Shown: positions 52,355-64,000 of the stretch, in pieces | Position numbering within the stretch: position 1 is the first letter of the stretch | How the letters are laid out: the number at the start of each line of letters is the position of its first letter | From: Nansenia antarctica | Taxonomy: Eukaryota > Chordata > Actinopteri > Argentiniformes > Microstomatidae | Direction of reading: 5' to 3' | Assembly: GCA_963989245.1 (NCBI GenBank) | Contig: OZ022340.1 | Location: forward strand, 47,019,948 to 47,083,947 | Length of the DNA stretch: 64,000 bases | Translations under genes and position numbers: made by a program | Notes under the pieces: model-generated | Told to the model about the DNA's origin: nothing | The model's input: the letters and a program-made list of their open reading frames with translations, nothing else | Databases searched by the model: none

Positions 52355-53430
52355 TAAGGTGAAGCTGGGGAAGAGCATTTCCAGCTCCAGGTCCACCAGC
52401 ACGGGCTCCCCGCAGGGCTGCGTCCTGTCTCCAGCACTATTCTCCCTATACACCAACAGCTGTGTCTCCCGCCACCCCTCGGTCAAGCTCCTGAAGTTTG
52501 CAGACGACACCACCCTGGTGGGCCTCATCTCCGGGGGGGACGAATCTGCCTACAGGGGTGAGATCGAGGGGCTGCAGAGCTGGTGCAGTTTAAACAATCT
52601 GGAGCTCAATGCTCTGAAAACAGTGGAGATGGTGGTGGACTTCCGTAGGAAAGCAGCCCTGCCCCCTCCCATCACGCTGGGAGGTACCCCGGTGGCCTCC
52701 GTGGAGTCATGCCGCTTTCTAGGCATAACCATCTCCCGGGACCTCAAGTGGGAGCGGAACACCGAGGCCCTCACGAAGAAGGCCCAGAAGAGGATGTTCT
52801 TCCTCCGGCAGCTGAGGAAACTCAGGCTGCCGAGGTCCATGATGGTCCAGTTTTACACGGCCATCATAGAGTCCATCCTCACCCACTCCATCATCACCTG
52901 GTTCCCTGCTGCAACGACCAAGGACAAGGCCAAGTTGCAGCGGGTGTTACGTTCAGCAGAGAGGGTGATCGGCTGTCCCTTGCCCTCCCTCAACTCCTTG
53001 CATGACACCAGGGCTCTGAGGAGGGCAAGAAAGATCATGGCCGACCCCTTCCACCCCGGCCACGGCCTCCTCACCCTGCTTCCCTCTGGAAGAAGGTTGC
53101 GGCTGCCTAAGGCACTGAAGGCCCGCCACAGGCTCAGTTTCTACCCCTCAGCCGCCAGGCTGATAAATGACTCTGGCTTCCCCCTCCCCCCCGCCCCCAA
53201 GTCTGCCCAGGACTGAATATGCACTGGACTCACTGTACAAACTCTGCACTGCACTTTATATATGTTGCACTATCCAATGCACTGTTGTCTGTCCTGTGTT
53301 GTCCTGTTTTTTGCATTTGTTTTTGTATACACGTGAAAAAAGTATAAACGCACTTACTGTAATGTCGAAGCAAATTCCTATATGTGTATGCATAATGGCA
53401 ATAAACGTTATCTGAATCTGAATCTGAATT
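52355..53430 (+). mobile_element. CR1/L2-clade LINE fragment, copy 2 with 3' UTR
   Basis: Counterpart of 3,590-4,403, with the frame extending to 53,216 (PSAARLINDSGFPLPP...) and a 3' UTR ending in tctgaatctgaatctgaat at 53,411-53,429. FADD catalytic motif present, 5' half of the element absent. Confidence 0.87.
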
Positions 53431-53560
53431 ATGTTACAACAAGAAAAGGTAATTACCCATTTCTAATCATAATTAGCCAATTCTTCATGTGCCCTTGAGA
53501 AAAAAATGAAGGAACCATGACATGCCCCTTGCTACATCGAGCCACTCCTCTTAATCACAG

Positions 53561-53681
53561 GCAGAACACACCCCCCTCCCCGGGGCAGATGGTTCTTCGG
53601 CAAACGGAGCCTGAGACCCAAGAGGTTTCCAGAGCTGCGGAGGTCTTTGAAACAACTCTGAACATGTTACAGGACAGAGCC
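53561..53681 (+). pseudogene. tpo: tpo copy 2, propeptide exon truncated by deletion
   Basis: Matches 4,512-4,632 and then jumps from gacagagcc to tgtactagcc. 78 bp present in copy 1 (4,633-4,710) are missing, taking the last 34 nt of the exon and its donor. As it stands the exon cannot be spliced at its normal 3' end. Confidence 0.6.
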
Positions 53682-53782
53682 TGTACTAGCCTTGTCATGA
53701 CAGCCCAAGGGCCACATTTACAGAATCCTTTGCTAAATTTGGCTCATCAAAATTGTGATATAGTTAACTTCTCCAGAGTCCA

Positions 53783-54175
53783 TTGTTGACATGGCAAGGA
53801 ACAGCCAAGAGCTGTTCTCCAAAATATATATATAATAAACAGGCAAACTTGGGGGCCCCCATTTGGCAAAGGATGGGCCTTGATACAGTTAATGTGGTTT
53901 ATGCCATCCAGTGTAAGGCATGTTTGATTTTATATGTAGGGGAAACGCAGAATAAGTTGAGGGAGAGGTTAAAACAACATGTGTATCATGTTGGAAAGGG
54001 TAACCAGACCTCCCTCCTTTATGAACATTTTAACACACATTTATTAGAAAATCTTTTTATTATGGGGCTGGAGACAAATTTAACATGGACCAAGGGACAG
54101 AGACAGGCGGCAGAACAAAAATGGATGAACATTTTAAAGACAATACATCCAGGGGGATTGAATAACAGGTATTAG
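53783..54175 (+). mobile_element. Penelope-like GIY-YIG fragment, copy 2 (open)
   Basis: Same as 4,812-5,203 without the stop (LLYEHFNTHLLENLFIMGLE, then WTKGQRQAAEQKWMNILKTI). 130 codons, no RT nearby. Confidence 0.65.
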
Positions 54176-54959
54176 GGGATGGTGGTGGCTTAGGGGATGG
54201 GGGGTAATGTCCTTTTAATTTAGGGTTAGGCTTTTATCAAATGTTAACTTATTAGATTATTAAATTAAATTATTATTAAATTATTAAATTATAAATGATT
54301 GAATTGTGTTTTTAGGGTTTGGGATCCCATTGGGTGGTTTGCAGTGGTCGTGTGATGTCCCAGAGCTGGAACTGCTGTGGGGGGGCCCCTATGCTCCGAC
54401 ATGAATTTATTTTGGAGCATTGGTTTGGTTGAGCTGCATGTTATAGTATAATTGGTTTGATTTGATTTGAGTTGTTTGAATCCTTAATGTACATATATAA
54501 TTTATTTCTTGATTTCTTATTTAATTATTGTTTGATCACTGTATAACATACAGCACTTGGGCCTTCCTTAACAGTGGTTGCAGCCAGAATCCCACACTAA
54601 CACCTTACAGCAAACCTACCTGTCAGGACTATATTGAAAAGACTGCGTATGGGGAGTAAACCTTATAAAGTGGGGTGGCTGAATGGTAGATACCCATGGT
54701 TGCCATCAGGAGGACCTGGGTTCGTATCCCGCCAGAGATGCAAGGAATTGGTGAAGACATTTAGCCCATTGGAGAGTGTTTACATGAAGTTGTGTTGTTG
54801 TTATATTTCCTTCTTATGTTTTGGCCCATTTTGGGCATGTTGGACATAGGTTTTTGTTTACTGCAATTTTGCATTTTTTCTATCAGGTTGCCTTGCACTT
54901 AATTTAAGCACTTTCTTTATATATATTTATATTATTTATTATTTAACACTCTCCAAATG

Positions 54960-55485
54960 GCCAGCAGGGTCCGCTCCACTGCAGATCTGCCTGAATGACA
55001 CCTCATGGCAGGAATATGAGCATGAGGACCTGGAACAGTTCACGTCGTCGGTTCTGAACCACATAGTGAACTGCACCAACTCAGCCACCGTGGACAAACG
55101 TGTCCGGGTCTACCCCAACACGAAGCCATGGATGACTGAGAAGGTCCGACAACTGCTCAAGGAGAGGAACAACGCCTTCTCAGCGAAGGACAAACTGCTG
55201 TATAACACCACCAGGGCTAACCTAAACCGTGGCATCCGGGAGGCCAAGGCAGACCACAGAGAGAAAATTGAGGAATGCTTCCTGAGCAACGACTCCAGGC
55301 GGGTGTGGCAGGGGGTTCAGCGCATGACAAACTTCAGAGCCAACAGGCTCTCCGCCGCTAAGGGCGACCCCCTGCTGGAGGAAGAACTGAACTCCTTCTA
55401 CACCCGGTTCGACGAGAGGCGAACGGAGGTAACCACAACACAAACACCACTCTCTCCAGCTCTCAGCAGCCTCACCCTCACATAG
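54960..55485 (+). mobile_element. CR1/L2-type LINE linker fragment, copy 2
   Basis: Counterpart of 6,000-6,498, with the frame intact across FRANRLSAAKGDPLLEEELN and SFYTRFDERRTEV. Ends at the Harbinger left end. Confidence 0.75.
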
Positions 55486-57770
55486 GGCTTTCACACCGGC
55501 AAAGAACCGTGCCGGTTCGCGTTCGGAAACCTGCGAACCCTGGAGCTGTCTGGCGAACGAGCCCGCGTTCACACCAATTTAAATGGAACCATCCGCGTCA
55601 TCAACAGAGGGCGTTAAAAAGAAGAAGATCAGCAGAGGGCGTTGCTCAATTAAGTAAACAAAATCGGAAAAAATGGCAGATCGCATTGATCAACTGATGG
55701 CTTTCCTGATGTTACTCCAAATATTTGTTTTCACGCAATTATCCATGGCCCAACAACTGCTTATCAACAGAAGAGAAAGAAGAATACCATGTAGAAGGCA
55801 ATTACGCCTAAGGCGAATGGTATGTAAAAAGGATATGCAATGTTATATATAGAGAACATCACAGAGCTTATGCTATTCGTCAGAAATCTGCTCGACACAG
55901 CCCTTGCGTTGAAAGCGGCTGTTGACGGTGAGCGAATGGCCATGATATCAACCAAAGAACACTGATCAGACCTTCTCTACCTTCAAACTGTTTTTTTTTA
56001 ATACTGTATATTCCTATGTATTTTGTGTTTTGAATTTTGTGGCTGTTTTTAGATTTGTTGTACGGCGACCTTGAGTGCCATGAAAGGCGCCATATAAAAT
56101 AAATGTATTATTATTATTATTATATATTCGCTGGAAATAACGTAACGTTCGAGTCAGCAAATAAGTTCGTAATTTATCATCTAACGTTAATTATAACAAA
56201 GCATGGTATGACAATGGACATTTTATGGAAAATGTAACTTTACAGGCAATCATAAACGCCATGAGAACACGGAGGGTGTGGGCACATCCACCGACACAGG
56301 AATGGTGGGATGACATTGTTCCCGGTTTCGACAATGACATGTTCATAAGGAACTTTCGGGTGTCCCGGGAGTCCTTCACCTACATCTGTCGTCGCCTAGG
56401 CCGTGTCCTGCAAAGGAAGACCACCAACTACCGGTTATCTGTACCTGTGTCTAAAGGGGTTGCCGTCGCCCTGTGGAGACTGGCCACCGACAATGATTAC
56501 AGGAGTGTCAGTCACCTTTTTGGCATTAGCATTTCTACTGTTTGTCTTTGTGTGCAGGATTTCTGCAATGCAGTTATTAAGGTGCTGCTTCCTGACCACA
56601 TTAAGACCCCTGATTCCCGTAAATTGATGGAGATGGCTCCCCATCAAACACCGCATCGATTACAAAATCCTTCTCCATACTTTCAAGGCTATCCATAACC
56701 TCTTCCATCCATACCTGTCCGACCTCCTCCACATCAAAATTCCCACCCGGTCCCTCAGGTCTGCCTCCTCCATCAACCTGACCGTCTGTCCACCATGGGG
56801 TTTAGAGCCTTCAGCCGCTCCGCCCCTCGCCTCTGGAACTCCCTCCCCCCCGACATCAGGAACATTGTTTCAATTTCCTCATTCAAAACCCACCTGTTTA
56901 CGCAGGCGTATCCCTATTGATTTACTGTTCCTGTGCTGCTCTGCTGCTAGCTATGTTTTATACTGTATATTTCTATGTATTTAGTATTTAGAATTTTGTA
57001 ACTGTTTTTTTAAATGTGTTGTTGTACGGCGACCTTGAGTGCCATGAAAGGCGCCTTATAAAATAAATGTATTATTATTATTATTACATTTTTCGGCAAC
57101 AGGTGGAGGGCACCTCAATGCGTTGGAGCGATAGATGGCAGCCACATCCCCATAATAGCACCTGAAGCGTTCCCACGTGACTATTATAACAGAAAGGGAT
57201 GGCATTCAATCATACTTCAGGGTGTTGTTGATGGCAAGGGTCTGTTCTGGGATGTTTGTGTTGGTTTTCCTGGGAGTGTCCATGATTCACGGGTTCTGAG
57301 GCAGTCTCATTTGTGGGAAATTGTGACTGGACAATTTTTTAATCAGCACACCGCAAACATCTCAGGACGTGACATAGGACACTACCTAATTGGAGACCCT
57401 GCGTACCCTCTGCAACCATGGCTGATGAAGCCTTTTTCTGATACAGGCCGACTGACCCAGGAGCAACACATTTATAATGGCAGGCTAAACAGTGCTAGGG
57501 CAGTTGTGGAGACATCCTTTGGAAGGCTGAAAGGTAGATGGAGGTGTCTCCTAAAGAGGAATGACTGTCAATTGGACCTCACCCAAAAAATGGTGATGGC
57601 CTGTTGTGTACTGCACAACATTTGTGAGGAGCATGGGGACCGCTACATGCCAGACCCTCCAGTGATGGAGAATGTGCAGCCACCTGTTCGTATGTTCCAG
57701 GAACGTCAACAGGAAGGAGCTGGTGTGAGAGCTGCACTGCTTGAATATTTCAACTCAGACTGATGGACAG
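55486..57770 (+). mobile_element. PIF/Harbinger transposon copy 2 with intact catalytic part
   Basis: Left end gggctttcacaccggc. Transposase N-terminal part 56,225-56,630 (TRRVWAHPPTQEWW, VSRESFTYICRRLGR). Catalytic part open from about 57,104 to 57,763: QCVGAIDGSHIPIIAPEAF (Asp), HYLIGDPAYPLQPWL (Asp), AVVETSFGRLKGRWRCLLK (Glu) and CCVLHNICEEHGDRY, ending EYFNSD. The LINE tail 56,632-57,087 separates the halves. A small basic frame (MADRIDQLMAFLM) lies upstream at 55,673. Not functional because of the LINE, but better preserved than copy 1. Confidence 0.82.
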
Positions 57771-58382
57771 ATGCAGTATTTTATTTGTGATATGATTTGT
57801 TAAATGATTTGTTAAAGAACGTGCAGCCACCTGTTCGTGTGTTCAGCCACCTGTTCGTGTGTTCCAGGAACATCAACAGGATGGAGCTGCACTGCTTGAA
57901 TATTTAAACTCTGACTGATGGACAGATTAGTTTCAAGTTTATTTGTGACATTATTTGTTAAGACATGTAAAGCATTTTTTTTAATTGCCCCTGTTGTATG
58001 AAATGTGCTATACAAATAATATCCTTTTTCAGTATTTCTTGCAATATGCAAAGCACTTTGAATTGCCCCTGTTGTATGAAATGTGCTATACAAATAAACT
58101 TTCCTTGCCATTAATGCAGGTAAGACAAGGCAGCGGTGCCGTTAGTGAGTCAACTGTCTACAGTGGGCTTGTTCCAAGAGTCTGATCATCTGGGGGAAGA
58201 AGCTGTTTGTTAGTCTTGTTCTGTACATTTGTTCTTTTCTATATTTCTCCCCCCCCCAACAAAATCAGACAGCAATGGTTAACCCCAAAAATAAAGAAAC
58301 ACAAATATAACAGAAAGTGTACGTGTGTCTATAAAGTTCTTCCCATATTTAAACATGTATCAAATATAAAGTAATATGTACA

Positions 58383-59275
58383 ATAAATGAATGAATGGTC
58401 TTTATTGTCATTAATACAGTACAGGTACCATACAACGAAATTTAGGAGGGGGGGCTCCAAGAAGGCACAACAGCGGCTCTACTTCGAGAGTCCTCAGGAA
58501 CTACCACCTCAGACAGGAGCTGCTTGTGACCTTCTACCGCAGCACAGTGGAGAGCATCCTCACCTACTGCATTTGCGTGTGGTTCTCCAGCTGCACAGCC
58601 GCAGAGAGGAAAGCGCTACAGAGAGTCGTGAGATCGGCCCAGAAGATCATCGGCGCCCCCCTCCCCTCTCTGGAAGAGCTGTACAACACACGCTGCCTCA
58701 GGAAGGCCTCCAAGATCTCCAGGGACCCATCCCACCCTGGGAACGAACACTTTGTTCGGCTGCGCTCAGGCAGGCGGTTCAGGACCATGTTTGCACGGAC
58801 AAACAGACTGAAGCTCAGCTTCTACCCTAGGGCCATTCAGGCCCTGAACACAGCAAAGACCTAGGTTCTAGGCTCTGGACAATCTAGACAATTTGATGGC
58901 AGCTACTAGATTGTAAACATAAGTGCAATATTGTAATACAACTGTGAACATTCTAAACCTGCTAACTGCCACACTTTAATGAATGTGCAACAAATATTAT
59001 GTGCAATATGACAACCCATGTGTACATAAGGTTCAGATATAGGAAAAAGTTAGGATATTTATATCATAGCATAGTGTACAGCACAGTGTTTTATTGTATA
59101 GTATAGTAGATAGTGTATATAGCCTTATTTATGTCAATCAGCTCTTTTCTCTTGTTTTACCCTTGGCTCGCTTGTTTTTAGTCTTTTTTCCAAGCACCAG
59201 GGGAGCCCCCCCTCCTAAATTTCGTTGTATGGTACCTGTACTGTATTAATGACAATAAAGACCATTCATTCATTC
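58383..59275 (+). mobile_element. CR1/L2-type LINE fragment with inverted 3' end, copy 2
   Basis: Counterpart of 9,965-10,866. The C-run is short (gcgccccc) and the frame reads TFYRSTVESILTYCICVWFS through LPSLEELYNTRCLRKASKIS to AIQALNTAKT without interruption. Confidence 0.77.
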
Positions 59276-60257
59276 AAAACAAGCTGTGTTGGTTATCTAG
59301 CGAGTGTGTCATTGATTCTCAACAACGCTGGAATGTATTTACACTTTCCAGAATATAAGTCTGAACATTTGATCGGCTGATGACTTGTTCCCGGTTCCAC
59401 CAGCTGCTGTCACATGGAGTCGGCAAAGCTGAATGTATATATATATATACTATGCTATATGTCACTATATGGACAACAGTATGTGGACACAATCCCCTGG
59501 AGGCATGGGTCTCTAGCACACCACTACAATGTTAACTTTCACCCAATCAGCAGGGTTACTTTAAAGCACCATAACTGGATCAAGCTTGCAAAAAACTGTG
59601 TTGGTTGGCAAACCAATTAGAGATTAAAGATGGCATACAGTACACACCTGTGTTGTGTTATTGATTGATTGAACTTTATTGTCCCCGAGGGGAAATTTGT
59701 CTTGGGCATGGTACTTTCATGCTTCAAGTGCAACAGTGACGATACATACAACATACAGTAGACAAAGTAAACAACAGGACAGCAACAAACATTGAGTGAC
59801 ATTGGCAGCAGTTTCCACCTGGACATGGCATCATTTGGTATAAATATATATTGCACATAACCCTTCAAGTGGTGTTTTCGAATATTGCACATGGCCCTTC
59901 AAGTGGTGTCTAAGATCAAGTGCAGGTGCTGGTGATCATGTCCTAATCATCGTTTCTGCTTGAGAGAATTGATTAGTTTAATGGAGAATGGGACAAATGA
60001 TAGTTTTAAGAGCTTATAGTTACATCTTGGCATGCGAAGCCTTCTACCTAGGGGGAGAACTTCGTATTCTGTGGAGAGCGGATGTTGGGGGTCTGCGATT
60101 ATCTTGTTAGCCTTGTCCAGGACAGCTTTTTCATATAGTTTATTTAGGATCACATAGTCTCTTTCACCTACAATTTTCATAGCTGTTTTGTGAATGCTGA
60201 CTAGTCTGTTTTTTTGTTGTACAGTTAAGTTGCCAAACCAAACAATTATTCCATATC

Positions 60258-63256
60258 CAGTGTTGCCACAGTTACTTTGAAAAAGTATTCTGATTACTGA
60301 TGACTGATTACTCCTTTAAAAAGTAATCTAGTTACTTTACTGATTACTTGATTTAAAAAGTAACTAAGTTAGATTACTAGTTACTTTTTTAGTTACTATT
60401 GGCAGCTGCCTAGGCACCCGACCCCCCCCCCCCCCCGCAACATAAAAATGAAAACTGGTTTTGCCAAAACTCACTTTATTTTAACAGTAACTTAAATTAC
60501 ATAATTAAACTTTAAACAATAACTTAAAACAACAAAATAAAGAGTCTTTCTTTGCCTCACCCAACATAAATACTTGTTTTTAAACAATAAAATAAATATA
60601 ATCTTTATTTAACACAGTAACTAGCAAGGAGTGGTTTCACAAAACCTAAAACCTACCCTGACCATTCAGATATGATCCTAATATAATCCTAATCCTAAAC
60701 TGGGTGAGTCTGAGTTTATCAATGAAGAGTGAACTCAGCTGTCAAGACTGGAAGGAGGCCATGAACACGCTATGGAGGCCATGAACACGCTATGGAGGCC
60801 ATGAACACGCTATGGAGGCCATGAACACACTATGAGTGAAACAGTGGAAAGGGGCGAGTAAACCAGTGGTTGTATCTCATTAACAGAAGCTTCTCAAACC
60901 TCTTGTCAGAAAGTCTGTTCCTTCTAGGCGTGAGCACCAAACCTCCCAGACTAAAGAGCCGCTCTACAGGAGCGCTAGATGGGGTTGGAGTGTTATACTT
61001 CAAGAAAATGTTCTTAATGTTTGGATACTGATTCAGAATCTGAAGCTCATGCCCTGACCTCAAGTAGTCCATGACTTCCTTTTCTGCCGAGTAGGTCTCC
61101 TCTGGCTCCGCCTCAAAAGCAAAAAAGTCCATCTCGCCTTGGTTGGCAGTCGTGGTGGGTACACTGGCAGGGCTCTGTGCTGCAGGAGCAGTTTTGCGAC
61201 ATTCTGCTGTGAGAAGCTCCTTTACTTGCTCCCTCCTACCTTCATCTCTCAGCCATCGGAGTTTGAATTTTGGACAACTAGCAGCTGCGAGAAGGGCATC
61301 TTTGTTGTCCAGCACACTGGCAAAACGAGTCTGGATAGCCTGAAAGATATAATTTGATATGTTTATTATTATCTAGTTGTAGCCTATAAGGTCTATTATT
61401 TATACCTTTATTTACTAATTATGTATGCAATTAGTTTGTGCAACTGACAACCTACATACTGCAGTATGGTGTGACTCTGCTCCATGTTCATGAATAGTGC
61501 AATGAAAATGTATTTATTTATCTTTAAGATGGAACAACATAGCATACCTGCACTATGGCATCTGGAAGGCCTGCAGTCATCTTGGATAGGGTGTCTTTCA
61601 CAGCAAGGGTCTTCTGCATCAGGACTTCAAGTGTGGGCAGTAAAGTCCCATACGGACAGTCACCTTGTAGGATATCCAGTGCTATAGTTAGAGGCTTCAT
61701 GACGGTACAGTACTCATGCAGGTACTGGTACTCCTGGTCTTTGAAGCACTTCACTCCCAGCTTGTTGCACAGAGTAGTCAGCTCATTCATGGGGATTTCT
61801 GCGATTCTCTTTATGGCTTCGTAAAAGGAATTTTACCTTGTGGATGTCGGTACCAGGAGCTTTCTTTTGTTAACCTCCTCCACCGTTTCTGACGCAACGG
61901 TAGATCGGCTTGCTTTCGTCCAGAGAGCTGTGCATTTTGCTGTGCTGCTCCTATACACAGCCTTGCTCTCTGGTTTGGAAGTGATGTACTTCTCCACATC
62001 ACTTGTAGAAATAAGGTTGAGGGTATGTGAAGCACACCTTTGGTGCGGGGGAAGAATCAGCTGGCCATCACTATCATCCTCAGCTGATAGGATTTCTGAC
62101 ACATCTAAAAAAGTGACATCATCCGTGGCCTCCTCCACCGTCTCATCATCGGACTCTGTGACAGCAGGCTGATAGACTTGAAATGCCTTGACAAAGTTAG
62201 ATCCATTATCTGTCACTGTTGCTACTACTTTGTTGATTAGTCCATATGAAGAGTGAATGTTTTCGATTTCTGCACCAATAACATCATACGTGTGTCTACC
62301 GCGGATTCTCCTACACGCCAATGCAGCCTTGTTGCGGTCTAATGTGGATCTACTAATCCAGTGGAGCGTTACTCCCATATAGCTCCTATTGTTAGCTGTC
62401 CAAATGTCCGCTGTAGTTGACACATAGTCGACCTCGTTCAGCGCAGCCTTCAGATGTTTTTCCATCTCTGCATACTCCTTCTCCAAGTACGAAGAAAAAG
62501 ATGTTCTGTGAGGTAGCTCGGCATTGGTAGTAGTGGGGATCTTGTTAATGATGGCACGGAAAGAGGGCGAGTCAACTGTGTTTATGGGCAGCATTTCCTC
62601 TACAACATACCGCCCGACCAATTTATTCAACTCTCCCACACTTACAGGTTGTGATTTTGTAGGCCTACTGAAGTCCAGCTTTTGTTGCTTGAGCGGTGTG
62701 GGACCTCCCGCAGAAGTCGAGGCCGCGGTCTCTGGGACTTTCTCCGCGAGCTTGACTGTGCTGTGCAGAGATTCCAAATGTTTCTTTAAATTTGATGTTG
62801 TGGTTTTACCACAGGACAATATTTTCTTTCCAGCACAGAGTGTACAACGAACATTTATGTTCTTGTCATCCTTTGCTGACACAAACTCAAAATAATCCCT
62901 ATATTTCCAGCTATTTAACGCATATCTCTGTTCTCGCTCCATTATACGCTTCTGTTTACACTGTGCAATCAGCGTGGTGATACACGTGAGCGATTCTGCT
63001 GCACCTCGTGTTGAAAACGTGATCACTGACGTCACTCCCCAAGACGCGAGAAAAGCAATAAATGTTTGTTTACTATCGAACATTACAAAGAAATACTGCA
63101 TTTAGCCTAAGTTATGAGGTAGTAACGCAATAGTAACGCACAGTCACTCGAATAAGTAACTTTAATCAGATTACTGATTTGGAAATAGTATCGCGATAGA
63201 ATACTCGTTACTGGGAAAAGTAATCAGATTAGAGTATCGCGTTACCGGCATCACTG
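60258..63256 (-). mobile_element. hAT transposon, copy-2-specific, nearly full length
   Basis: 2,999 bp between 8-bp target-site duplications TCCATATC (60,250-60,257 and 63,257-63,264). Terminal inverted repeats CAGTGTTGCC / CAGTGATGCC. The uninterrupted target is present in copy 1 (11,860-11,885). It encodes one two-exon transposase on the minus strand. A 20-bp repeat (tatggaggccatgaacacgc) occurs four times at 60,752-60,832 and a poly-C run at 60,422-60,436. Confidence 0.93.
60830..62943 (-). pseudogene. ZBED-type hAT transposase with one nonsense codon
   Basis: The likely start is MEREQRYALNSWKYRDYFEF at 62,943. BED finger: VRCTLCAGKKILSCGKTTTS then LKKHLESLHS. Catalytic domain: STTADIWTANN (Asp), ATVTDNGSNFVKAF (Asp), CASHTLNLI. 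A TAA at about 61,830 replaces the Trp of the usual TRWNS motif, after KRKLLVPTSTR. Reading continues in the same frame as NSFYEAIKRIAEIPMNELTT to LPDAIVQ, then an intron (about 61,340-61,545) and the hATC domain (VMDYLRSGHELQ, SSAPVERLFSLGGLVLTPRR). Otherwise intact, so it decayed recently. Confidence 0.85.
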
Positions 63257-63371
63257 TCCATATCTGATACACTTTCAACAATGGACTGATAGAAAATTCT
63301 CATTATCTGCTTTCTCACCCAATATATCCCAGTTATGGGATATCTTGTAAATACTAAGACATGTTTTTCAG

Positions 63372-63501
63372 ACAGAACCCTCTCTGGGGAGCAGCCAACA
63401 GCGCCTTGGCCAGATGGCTTCCAGCAGAGTATGAGGATGGAGAAAGGCAGCCCAGGGGCTGGAACCGCGGGCAGCTCTATAACGGGTTCCAACTTCCTCT
63501 G
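63372..63501 (+). CDS. tpo: tpo copy 2, exon for the start of the peroxidase domain (intact)
   Basis: 130 nt, acceptor catgtttttcag, donor CTG|gtaatc. Begins with the last base of a codon (phase 2) and ends in phase 0, fitting the next exon as seen in copy 1 (VREVS). Encodes QNPLWGAANSALARWLPAEY and EDGERQPRGWNRGQLYNGFQ. It has the A missing from copy 1. Confidence 0.8.
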
Positions 63502-64000
63502 GTAATCTCTAAAGTTCACTTTTCAAAAAATGCCGGTCGAGAGCGCACGCTGGCGTTGCTTGTTCGCCGCTTCTCCGCCCGAAATCTAGATATACTTGCA
63601 GTATAATACAGAGTAGATTGTCCTACAAAGAAACTTAGATTTCTTAGTCATCAAAAAATTAATTAGACCCCTAATTTCGCTGTACAGCTCAGCACGTCAC
63701 TGACGTGTAACAAACAAATACTAATACGCCCTTTCGGGACTCGCTCACTGACACACAGTGTCTCTCTCCATCTGGCAGCTTGTCTCTGCCTCGTTCACTG
63801 CCAGGGGGAACAAACACACCAAGGTTAAATAGACCAGTTGGATAACGAGGCTGATTACTGACACCTGTCCGCAATCAGCCCTGTCATCCACCCTCCACCA
63901 CAGTCTGGCTCCACCTGCAGGCCAGAACGTGCCATGCTCCCCACATGTGCATCAACTGATTTTGTTAAGACGAGACCATTCATTAATTATACAATGGGTC
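63502..64000. other. tpo copy 2 intron, to the window edge
   Basis: Matches 12,111-12,718, without the copy-1 136-bp insert but with 20 bp (cacagtctggctccacct) missing from copy 1. No gene. Confidence 0.8.

Larger units (their letters stand above)
59664..63330 (-). mobile_element. Antisense CR1-like LINE 3' end, copy 2, split by hAT
   Basis: 59,664-60,249 and 63,257-63,330 together equal 11,280-11,940. The hAT lies between. Encodes ERDYVILNKLYEKAVLDKAN and LPLGRRLRMPRCNYKLLKLS on the minus strand. Confidence 0.75.
33110..64000. repeat. Segmental duplication, copy 2 (interrupted, runs off the window)
   Basis: Direct repeat of 1-12,718. It is lengthened by the Gmr1-like insertion at 33,652-47,971, by a longer minisatellite (47,972-51,160 against 521-2,433), and by a 2,999-bp hAT at 60,258-63,256. 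Relative to copy 1 it lost 78 bp of tpo exon plus donor near 53,681. It still matches copy 1 at the window edge, so more tpo exons may follow beyond 64,000. The left junction lies in the minisatellite block 31,322-33,222, consistent with unequal exchange between minisatellite blocks. A collapsed or expanded assembly is the main alternative. Confidence 0.92.

Overview
The window looks like teleost fish nuclear DNA. It carries intron-split exons of a vertebrate thyroid peroxidase (tpo), tRNA-derived SINEs with the tail common in percomorph fish, CR1/L2-type LINEs, PIF/Harbinger and hAT transposons, and a Gmr1-like LTR retrotransposon. There are no operons or other bacterial features. Most of the sequence is repeats. 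The only host genes I can support are tpo and fragments that look like the chromatin remodeller smarcad1.

Layout. 1-12,718 is one copy of a tandem segmental duplication: a smarcad1-like exon in a minisatellite, then the 5' part of tpo with its transposon-filled introns. 12,719-about 33,100 is single-copy here. It holds the tpo peroxidase-domain exons (12,992-23,463), an old RLE-type LINE, VNTRs, two hAT remnants, a possible tpo terminal exon (29,942-30,075), and a smarcad1-like 5' block inside the minisatellite. From about 33,110 the unit starts again and runs past the window end. This second copy is stretched by a nest of transposons at 33,652-47,971: a Gmr1-like element, an I-clade LINE inside its 5' LTR, and two hAT elements inside the LINE. 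It also has its own full-length hAT at 60,258-63,256.

tpo. Six consecutive exons (about 530 codons) keep matching phases and the expected heme residues: Asp-His in exon 12,992-13,198, Arg and Glu in 15,283-15,801, proximal His in 17,115-17,373. The 5' exons are damaged differently in the two copies. Copy 1 has 1-nt frameshifts in the signal-peptide exon and in exon 11,982-12,110. Copy 2 has both of these intact but lost 78 bp, including a splice donor, from the exon near 53,561. The CCP, EGF and transmembrane exons of canonical TPO were not found. A phase-compatible last exon ends on a stop codon supplied by the minisatellite.

The minisatellite (30/32-bp units) forms four blocks around three copies of the smarcad1-like exon and probably mediated the duplication. 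The strongest observations are the tandem tpo duplication with complementary lesions, the transposon nest with every target-site duplication preserved plus an internal empty-site control, the integrase-before-RT order of the Gmr1-like element, a candidate intron gain by direct duplication inside a hAT transposase, and a P-element-like (THAP) non-autonomous element that seeded a new VNTR. I did not find a new enzymatic system. All calls are from reading the sequence, with no database search.
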